A stretch of 64,000 nucleotides of DNA. It comes from Gryganskiella cystojenkinii (taxonomy: Eukaryota; Mortierellomycota; Mortierellomycetes; Mortierellales; Mortierellaceae). Where the stretch lies: NCBI GenBank assembly GCA_015852425.1, contig JAAAIG010000029.1:36223-100222 (forward strand), given 5' to 3'. The notes beneath the pieces are model-generated. The model saw only the letters and a program-made list of their open reading frames with translations, made no database searches and had not been told where the DNA came from. Of the stretch, positions 55,036 to 64,000 are shown piece by piece (the stretch's first letter is position 1; every line of letters begins with the position of its first letter). Both the position numbers and the translations under genes were made by a program.

Positions 55036-56225
55036 GCTCGTGGCGTTGCTTTTCGTCTTTGCCTTTGTCTTAGTTTTCATGGTACTATCTTACGAGTTAG
55101 GAAATGAAAACAGACTACTACGTCAAACACAAAATAAAAATTCATTGATAAATGCGACAAGAGAGAACCAACTCAAAGTGAAAGAACGTGTCGCGAACCA
55201 GACTTCCTGAGCATTTTTTTTTTTTATTTTTGGATTATCTTGTAAGTTGAGTGTCGGATGAATTCTGTCAAATTGTCAATCCTTTGAAGGATGGAAGTTG
55301 GGGAAGGCAACCCCAACCCACGTTTTTATTTTGCAGAGGTGTCGCCATCGGAAAAAAAAATGCTAGTCAACACAAAAAAGACGGCTCCCAACAACATGTT
55401 TCGTCGTCTCTCACCCTCGCCCTGAGTGTTTGAGTGTTTTGTTTTGTCTTTGTTTTTGTTTTTTGTTTTAACAAACAATGCTCCAAGAGTTGCCCAACTG
55501 ACCACCTGTGGGGGACCATGCATGTATTAACTCGAGTCGACCAAACAAATGGTCTTCGCCCATTTTTTTAAAAAAGGTTTTATTTGTCGGAACCCTTCTG
55601 GATGCTCTACTATTCTCCACGAATATCTCTTTCTCCTGCTCGATACAATTAGAATGATGGCGCCAAGAAAGTTAAATAAATATTACAAAAAACAGGTTTG
55701 CCTTTTTTTTTCCTTCCCTTTTGCTCTGTTTAAAAAAACTAAGGTCTGTGGGTGACAGCATTTCAAGATTGTCGAAAAGAAATAGAGGCTCAGGTCGTAC
55801 AAGCCCCTTGTCTGTGCAGGGTGCCTTTTTTGCAAAACAGCAAAAAGGTTTCTTTTGTTTCTTGGAGGGAAAGTTTTCAATTGAAAGCCGGAATTGAGCC
55901 CTCTAAAAAATGACGCTCATTGACTGCCGACGCAAGAACGAAAGGTGAACACTCCCCAAACACCACCCCGACCAATCGAAGCCCAACAGATCCGAAGCGC
56001 AAGGCGAAAGGCACTTGTCGACAGTGGATCAGTGCTTGAGTCTCTGTTTTGGATTGGACGATTGTAGCGTTCTTGTTTCGACATAAAATGGTCAGAGCAA
56101 ATAAGTACTCGCCTTCCTGCTCTCTCGTTCTCTCTTTTTCGCTCTAGTTCGATGGCATCCTTATTGGCAATTGCGCATCGCTGCTTGCCTCGTTCATCTT
56201 TTATTGCTCCCTCTTTTTCTCACTA

Positions 56226-56245
56226 TTTTTTTTTTTTTTTTTTTT
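56226..56245 (+). repeat. Poly-T homopolymer (20 T)
   Basis: Uninterrupted T run read directly from the sequence, in non-coding DNA. Confidence 0.85.
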
Positions 56246-59200
56246 GTGCTAATGGAACAATATCTCATTGTTCCGCGGAATCATCCAAGACTCGATGAGA
56301 CATGGAACGGAAGAAAAACAAACGGCAGATCTGTTGAATGAGTTGGTCTGCACCCAAGGGAAGGTTCAGTCGTCGAATCGCGTCCTCTCCTTTAAGTACC
56401 TTCAAATCGGTACCCGTTTTCGCTCTCTAGTCTACCTACAGTACAAACAAATCGGGCACCTTCAATGTCCGACCCACCAACGCCAGAAAAAAAGGAAGGC
56501 GAAAGCAAGAAAGAGAGCAGAAGCCAAAAGGAGAGACAGGACTCCACAAGACTGCCGTACATGCACCACTACGGCACGCTTTTGCATAAGGATAGACAAA
56601 ACAAGGTTGGGCTGTTGCATTTTGTCTATTGCTCAATCTATCCCGGATAAGCATCAACGGGCCTGGAGACCAGCAGAATATAACTTTCAAGGGAATAGTA
56701 CCTCTCTCGCCAACAGACGGAACAAGAGTGTCCGACTTGGCCCCTGCATCGCTCTTCCAACGGGAACAAACGAAAACATGACACTGGCAGAGATGGCGGA
56801 GATGGCAAAGGAAGTGAGGTCGATGGGGTGTCTTTATAGAACGGTAGTGTTCCGATGACCAAACTGACAAAAAGAAACCAGAAAACAACTCCAAAACAAA
56901 CAAATTTGGAAGAAGGAAACAGACGAGTGAACGGCCCAAGGTACGAAAACCATAAACCGCATTCATGAACGATCCCTTGAATCTTTTTTTTTTTTGTTTT
57001 TGTTTTTTTTCTCGAGAACACGAACACAAAAAAAGGGAACCAAATCGGCAAGTGCCTGTCTCCTCTTCCTCCTTGCCTCTGTGATCAACAATCAGTATCT
57101 GAAGAAAGAGTTCTATGGACTGCTTGGAAGCCTTAAAGTTAAGATCAACTCTACTCTGTTCACTTTTGGCCTTAGCTCGACTGTTCTCTGCAATACTGTG
57201 CTCATTACAGACGACGCACGGAGTACAACATGCCTTGTCCTTCTCTTTTTATTTCGTGTTGCCTCTCTGCGTGTATGTTACAATACACAACTGGCGGCTT
57301 TACTTGACTGGAAGCGTGTTTGAGAGAAAGGACGGCAGAGGATCAGACCCGGGAGGATCAGGAGCGGTGTCGACCTCAGCACAACATCTTATCTCATACC
57401 CTCTTTTACTTTACCCATTCTCCTCGGCTGTTTTTATGAACAGTGATTCTGTGCTTGGCATCCTGTAGAGTTCTATTTTCAACTTCTCTCCTTTTTCTCG
57501 GGCGCTATCCAAGCCCCGGTCGGCCGTAATACTCACAGCTACGTTGGTGCGTCAATACTCTCGAGTCAACTGGCCCGATGCTCTTCTCCAAAATATGTTC
57601 TGTGAAGTATCCTCAGTACCGTGACAATACCATCACGGCTGCAAATCCGAAAGGCCAATGAGAGTCCCCCGGTTGGCTCAGATTAATCAACACTCGGACG
57701 TGCGCCCACCCCTCCCCCTCGATCAGGTCCTTAGTCTGTCTATGGATATGTCAACTCGGATACGGTCCCCGATAGCCTGGAATACTTTTCTGTCAGGGTC
57801 AATGTCAATTTTGATAAATGTAATACCATTTTCAATGCGATAAAATATGGCAAGCCGTAAGTAAGAGGGACCACACCATCGTCTCTTATTTTTAAAACAA
57901 GAACATGACACCTTTTTTGGGAATGATTGTTGTGGACAAGCTTGGACTGTTTGTCCAAAAGAAGGACGAAACAGGAGGGAAACGCGTAATGAGTTATATT
58001 TATGTGTGTGTTCTTAACAAAGTATCGTGGGCACTCTCCAGGCCTTGTATAGTATCACAGTTCAGGAAATTGTGTATCCCTTCTGCTTAACTCGACTCTT
58101 TGATGTTGTTGTTACTTGTTGTTTTGTTGATACGTTTGATTTGTTGCTTTGGTCGTCGAAAAGTTCCTATCTTCATCGCCCTAGCGCTCTTGCTCTTTCT
58201 CTCTCTCTCTCTCTTTTTTTTTTCTTTTTCATTCTCCGTTTCGGTCGCACAGCTTTTCCCGGAGTTTTGTGGCTCTCTTTGTGTCCTCTCTCCCTCTCTT
58301 TTTCTTCACTGTGTGTTGTGTTGTTGCGCTGGGTGCATGTTTTCGTTCTCCACCCCTCTTTTTTCTACCAAGAGGAAAGAGATTCGATTCGTCCGTTTTG
58401 TCCTCTGTTTGTTTGTATGTTTCTCTTTTGCAGGTCCCTGAAGAAAATGGCAAAACCCTCATGCACAATAGGACTGGGGATTGGGATCAAGAAAGCACAG
58501 GGGGGAAGAGCAAAGATTGTGAGAACGCAAGAGGACAAAGAAGCAGAAGAGGTAATTAAAACGTTCGTGGGACCAAAAAAAGAGGCAACAGGTAAATTCC
58601 TCGCGGTTCTCACCCTCTTGACCCTCTTCTGCTGGTGAAGGAGAGGCATTTTCAGGGAAACCAGTCGCAGGCAGCGGGCAAGCAAATTTTGAGGTCCAAA
58701 AAAGATAATGTCAATCTCCCAGGAACTTTATCCATTTTCGATTGCAGGCACGGCCTTCACGAGATAAATGAGATTGACACCTGTCCATACAAACGAAGTC
58801 CACCTCTGTTCTTCTCTTTCCCTGAAAATCTCGGAGCTTCTGAGAGTAAAAAGGCCCTGCTGAGATTCACAAGGAATTATCGGAGGTTTCAACTCTGTTT
58901 TCGTCAAGGTTTTTTCATCAAAGCTAAACGGGAGTTGCGATCAGGCCAGAAAAAAAAAAAAAAAAAGGAGGCAAAGAGACTTTTGATATCAGTTCTCCTG
59001 GAAAAAAGGTATCAAATCTCAAAGACAATAGTCAATTATTGTCGAGCAAAAGTACAAAAAAAAGAGGCCCTGTCGATTCGAGAGTGCCTTTTCTTTCCTT
59101 ACTTTTTGCGGAGGCTGCTAGGATGTAAACTTGTTGACTATTGTAAGATAGAAAGAGACCACTTATTCGCGCGCTTTCGGCGGTAGTAACAACCAACCCT

Positions 59201-62200
59201 GAGCATCGGTACTTGGGTTGTGTGTTGAAAGCGCAACATTTCATTGTTCAAAAAAAACTCATGAAAGTACACAAAGAACAAAATCCCTCTTTGTTGAAGG
59301 CGGCTTTGCCATTGCCACAGGAAACCCCAGGCAAAAAGAGTATTTTTGCGCCCAAACCAAAAGACTAAAAGCAAAACGTAAAACAAAGAGCCAAACTCTA
59401 GATATGGTTTTCGGAGCAGTGATGAAATCGAATGTTGAAGACAGGGTTCAACCGTTCCTTTTCGTATTCAAAACAGAGAGGAGTTTTGCCAGATGCCGAG
59501 AAAAAAAAAACGCCTTATTGAATACCAACTTTGTAATTGAATAAAATACCTTGTTGATTGCTCTTGGTAATTGCATGCTCAAGTACGAATGCGTTCTTTT
59601 TTTGTGCTCCCGCTGTGCTCCCAACAGGGTGTCTAAGAAAACCTGAGAGAAAAAGACACCAACGACAAAACACGGGCGAACAAAGGCTTGGAGGACAAGA
59701 TTTTCTTTTTATTTTCTTGCCTGCGTGCACACATGTAAATGAATGAAAACGATTCCGTTGGACCTGCATAATTGCTTTTTGCGTTTCTTCTGCACGGGAT
59801 GATTCCACAATGTGAACATGGTGGCGGGGTGGATAGGGGTTGGTAGGGGTGGAGCGAGTCCGCCCATCCAACCTTGTTATTATTTTTAATGCGTGTCAAC
59901 ATCGGACAAACCACCCGTCCTTCATAGCTTCGCGCCAGTGGCCACTTTTTCAACGGCAGGTTTTGCAGTCAAGGGAAGAAATGGCAAGGGAGCCTGATTT
60001 CTTGACCCATGATCCAGTGCATTCTTCCAACCATCATACTTCCCTTCACCCGGTCCCGACATGATGGTTCCCTCTTCATATCACGGCGCCCTAGTATAAA
60101 ACAAGAACCTCTCAACAGCTTAGATTGCTCTGTCTCTACCTCTCTGTCCAATGGATAGCAAACACTCCGTCCGTAGCTCATATAAAATTTGGCCATTTTC
60201 TTTTGCGGCATAGAACTCTCGAGTGCTTGAACGTGGGTCGACCAGCAGAGGGCTGAGGGCAGACAAATCACCTTTGTCCCTATTTGCGACCCTGCACCTT
60301 CTCTGGCAGGGTCCTGTTGTTTACGCTCGCTCTTTGTTCTCTATGTTTGTCCCCTTCAAAGCGTGAATAACGAAGAGCGTGTAGTCAAAAAGGACCCGTT
60401 TCGACGAGCATTATCTTATCGATTTCAGACTTTTTCTTCTGTAGTCCGCAGAAGCTGTGAGCGTGGGAAATGAAACAATGACAGATGTGAGGATGTGTTC
60501 TTTTCTGCCAAGGCCGAACCAAATGACCGCAAAGGTGGGCGATGAATAATAATATAAAGGCCGAGTAAGACTATAAGGGCTGCTTGCTTGGTTTTTATGC
60601 AAGATGATGTCTTGAAAGGGACGTCATATCGTGTTATTCTATCAATAATTACAGGCGATGAATTTCCCATTTTTTTTAAAAAAATATGGCGAACATGTAT
60701 CTCCAACATGTGGAGAGACGGAGGAGAGAGAAAGAGACTTGCTTGCACCACTATCAAATGGGTATGCAAGACGAATGGGGAAAGGATCCGACCGTATTTT
60801 TCTGCTTTCTGGCGTGTTCAATGTTTCTCATTCGCCCCTCTTTCGATATTCACCGACCTGCAGGCTGTGTGCGGGCGAGGGCGAGGGCGAAGGAGACGAG
60901 GAGGACAAAGTGGATGTATGGAGTCGCCTGGCAGGGCAAAATGTTGGAAAAGTCGCCATTCTCGCTGTCCCTTTCCTTTTTCATAACTGATCAAAGACGC
61001 ACTGATAAACTCCAAATAAAAAAATGAAAGTGGCGCGTTCTCTCTGGAGGATGGTTCATGCATGGCGTTCAGTATAAACAACAAGAGCAGCAAACAAACA
61101 AACTAGTCTAATTGTCTCCTCTTTCTTGGACGCGACAATTCGGGAAATGCTCAAATGGCCTCAGACGAAAGGCGGTCAGGAACATGAAGAAAAATGATTG
61201 GGGTTGAGACAATCATAATCTCTTTCGTACCATTTTCCATCCCCACCCCTTCTCCATCCGCAAGCACAACGCTCATATCCAATGGATGCGTTCGTTCATT
61301 TCCAAGAAAACTTTTGTGCGTCCGTCGAAGGCAATTAACTTTATCTTGGACACTGCATCAATGCTCACTTTCCTTCGGTCAACTTCACCGTGCCTTTCGT
61401 CCTCACAACAGTGAGGAAGGGAGGGTTGCTCAGATCATATCGTCCAACAGGAGGAGTGTGGGCATTCAACAGCGAGTTGTCTGCACTAGTTCAGCAACCC
61501 AAAAAGAATGCAAAGGAGTGGAAATGAACGAGAAAAAAGAGAGCGATAGGTAAAATAGTATCTGGGATGCGATGGGTCTGCATTTTTTTGTATTTTTATT
61601 TTTTTTATTTTTTTTGGATGTTCCATCGCAATGGGGTCTTGGCTCTCGACAGACACAGTGGACGAAAAACGTTTTTACGTTTGTTTTTTCTTTGGAAACG
61701 AACGACGGGGGGTTTTTTTCTCCTTCAACGTGATTGTCGCACAACCAAACAAAGATAAACAAACAACTCTTTTCAAGAGAAAAGAAAGAGTACAAAGAAA
61801 AAGAGAGGGAAGCAGAAGAGTGAGCACATTCGTCCCGGGACAAGCTTCCGAGAAAACACCCTGTTTGATGGTCGAGTACGAAGTGGGCTAAACGCCAAGT
61901 GAGCCAACATGTCCAAAAACAATGAATGAAAGAAAAACAAACCCTGCCAGTCGCCAGGGCAAAGTGAACTCAAATGAGGTCCGAAACTCTCACCGTCGCT
62001 CTCCTTTTCATTTCTTGTCCCTTTTTTTTGATGGGGTCCACAGTGTGCTTGTTTTTTACGCGCGCTTCTCACGTTGTTATTTTTCACTTTCCAGAGAATC
62101 TCGTGGTCGAGGGCGGTGCAAACGTTGGATAACATGAAACAAGCAAAAAAAAAGAACATTGCCGAGAGCGGGGTTATCCAACCGTCGTCATCGGAGCCAT

Positions 62201-63920
62201 CCTAAGCGCAAGTCAACCATCCAAGAGTCAGCCTCCTGTCAACGTCTCAATCCTCCTCCTTAATTTTCAGTGAAAATCATGTCTGCCTTCTTGAGCATAT
62301 CTGTTTGTTTATCTATATTTTTTGACACCATATCTCCTCCATTTGGAAATCCAGATGTTTTGAACAGCCACTGAGTTGGTTCCTTCGATTAGCCCGTAGG
62401 AGACCAGTCCCAAAAAATGACGATAATGAAGATTGCTGATAACAAACATTTTTCAGAAAAAAAGTTTTATTAGAGCACGTCTACAAAACACAAAAATACC
62501 CAGTGGAACAGGTTTGGGCGTGGATGGCGGGTGGAGAGAGAGAGCATGCGCTCGAGCAAGAAAGGGCGAAAGTAGAGGTTTTTTTTGGAGTAATAGTCAT
62601 AGGAAAGAGTGGAGGTGAGGGGATTGACTATGGCCATGATGCACGAGGAGATCAGCCATGCATCGAACTATGAATTTTCGTTAGTTCCAAAGTCAATCGT
62701 CGGGGTTATTCCTTCGCCCTTGCGCAAACAAAAAATGACTATGACCGGTATGGAAACAGGAAGATCCATCGTCCCATCGCCTTGCTCTTGTTTTGAGGGG
62801 AAAGGAGCAAAAAGCAAAAAGCGAAAAAAAACCTCCCAGAAAGCATAAGGTACAAGAATTACTTTTGCTCGTTCAATGAACAAAAAATGAATAAGGCATA
62901 AAGATAGAAGCACAACTCGATCGGTTCTGGCGATACCCAGGGTTTGACCCTTCTTCTTGCTAAAAAATATCTTTCTAAATATTGCCACCATGAAGGCGCT
63001 TTGTCCTGGCGTTCTCTCTTCGGGCTATTCCTGAAGATGCACCTGAATTGCCCAACATGTCTTCACTCTCTCTTGTTCCGCTTTTTTCTTCTTTATCACG
63101 CAAAACTATAGACACAAGCAAAAGGGGCGATAGAAAGAGAGCGAGCGAGCGAGCTTAAGCTTGGCGCTCATCAATTTTCCCCCGCCCCTGAAGATCAATC
63201 CACCTTCCAAAGGTAGCAGTGTGGCGCAAAAACAGGGATCATGGATCAAATTTCATCATTTCTCTTTTTGTACAGTCTTGCCCTGAAAAGGGTTCATATC
63301 GTCCCTAAGTGCTGTCCTCTCTCCTCCATTTCTCTCTCTTTTTTATTAAAAAAAAAGAGATCATGCCTGGTGGATAGTGTGCGGAATGGCTGTCGACCAA
63401 ATGACGATCATGATAGTGGCTTGTTATGTTTGCCCTAGCACCAGAAAGAGACAATCAGGAATCAGAGATGATCAGGGACCGAAGAAAGAGCCAACAACAA
63501 ATCCAATAACATGTTCGGAGGACAGGGACGCCAGGAGAAGGAAAATGGGGGCTACCGATTGTCAGATCCCCGGTTCTCTGTGACGCCCTTTGGACTGAAA
63601 CATTGGTCAAATTGGATCAAGAAGAGTCTGAACTTCAATCGTGGTATCCCAGAGCGGTAGGTGAGGGCTGGGACAAATTTTTTTCCAGTCCGGCGAACGA
63701 GGAATCATGAGTTCTCACGAGAAGTTGAGAAAGAGAAACCACCGAGGCATGAGGATTGCTTGACGATCAGGCTTTAAAGACTGATTTTATTATTTTCAGA
63801 CTCCCTCTTAACTATTTTTTTGTATTGTATTTTTGTAACTTTCACCCGGATTGAGGACGAAGGAGCATGCCCGGTGCGGTGGCACTTGGGGTATCGGACG
63901 ATCACTCCACCGAGTCAACA

Positions 63921-63947
63921 TTTTTTTTTTTTTTTTTTTTTTTTTTT
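63921..63947 (+). repeat. Poly-T homopolymer (27 T) followed by a CT tract
   Basis: The longest homopolymer in the window, followed by CTCTCTCTTTCTC. Such T-then-CT tracts precede start codons elsewhere in this window, so a gene may begin just beyond the right edge. Confidence 0.8.
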
Positions 63948-64000
63948 CTCTCTCTTTCTCTTTTCCGCTGTTGCCGCCTTGGCAACCCCTCCAAAATTAA

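Larger units (their letters stand above)
55211..64000. other. Long gene-free tail
   Basis: About 8.8 kb in which no gene, RNA gene or mobile element can be supported. Open frames (for example 56268-56858 plus, 56436-57029 minus, 58027-58638 plus) have the composition of translated low-complexity DNA. A CT-rich leader at 58190-58440 ends in an acceptor-like TTTTGCAG at about 58425-58432, followed by a short open frame (start MAKPSCTIGLGIG); this might be an exon of an unrecognised gene. Several TATA-like strings occur (for example near 60094). Poly-T runs at 56226-56245 and 63921-63947. Confidence 0.5.

Noticed and set aside
54953..55210. 85-residue frame with a membrane-like segment (LVALLFVFAFVLVFMVLS)
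   Set aside because: Its first 28 codons continue the gag relic; the hydrophobic part follows decayed sequence and is probably chance.
58027..58638. 203-codon plus-strand frame and the short MAKPSCTIG frame inside it
   Set aside because: First two thirds is translated CT tract; the short part may be an exon but has no family match or partner exon.

Overview
The window looks like nuclear DNA of an early-diverging filamentous fungus, most likely Mucoromycota and probably of the Mortierella group. This is inferred from short GT-AG introns (about 80-150 bp), CT-rich leaders, long A/T homopolymers, and a gene set (BMS1, PEX11, MRS2, Dicer, a fungal GT2 synthase, a KAT14-like acetyltransferase) that fits such a fungus. 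Species cannot be fixed from sequence alone. Gene models were built by hand from reading frames, phase-consistent splice junctions and family motifs.

Left part (1-16 kb): on the minus strand, a RING/TRAF zinc-finger ubiquitin ligase, PEX11, a large F-box/LRR protein and the mitochondrial Mg2+ channel MRS2. MRS2 is divergent from BMS1 (plus strand), the GTPase of the small-subunit processome. These are housekeeping genes. Middle (16-41 kb): a processive GT2 polysaccharide synthase, a tetraspanin with a long N-terminal tail, a secreted Gly/Ser/Gln-rich protein with dibasic sites, an unrecognised gene with an apparent frame change, a small putative mitochondrial protein, TilS, and a complete Dicer-like gene convergent with TilS. 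A disabled copy of the MRS2 3' end lies between TilS and Dicer.

Right-centre (41.8-49.7 kb) is an accessory block of secreted proteins. It holds a wrecked plus-strand copy of a lectin-like N-terminal module, a seven-cysteine defensin-like precursor with a KRR processing site, a strong 17-bp hairpin, degenerate tandem repeats, and two tandem carboxylesterases carrying an N-terminal C-type-lectin-like module. One esterase has introns. The other is intronless and carries an exact 42-bp internal duplication. A 13-exon KAT14/CSRP2BP-like acetyltransferase gene follows (49.9-54.3 kb), then a gag-like retrotransposon relic (54.6-55.0 kb).

From 55 to 64 kb no gene can be supported. That stretch holds low-complexity sequence, homopolymers up to 27 T, and short open frames without codon or motif support. 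The long gaps at 7.2-9.2, 18.0-21.6, 27.4-28.9 and 29.9-32.0 kb are likewise non-coding as far as can be read.
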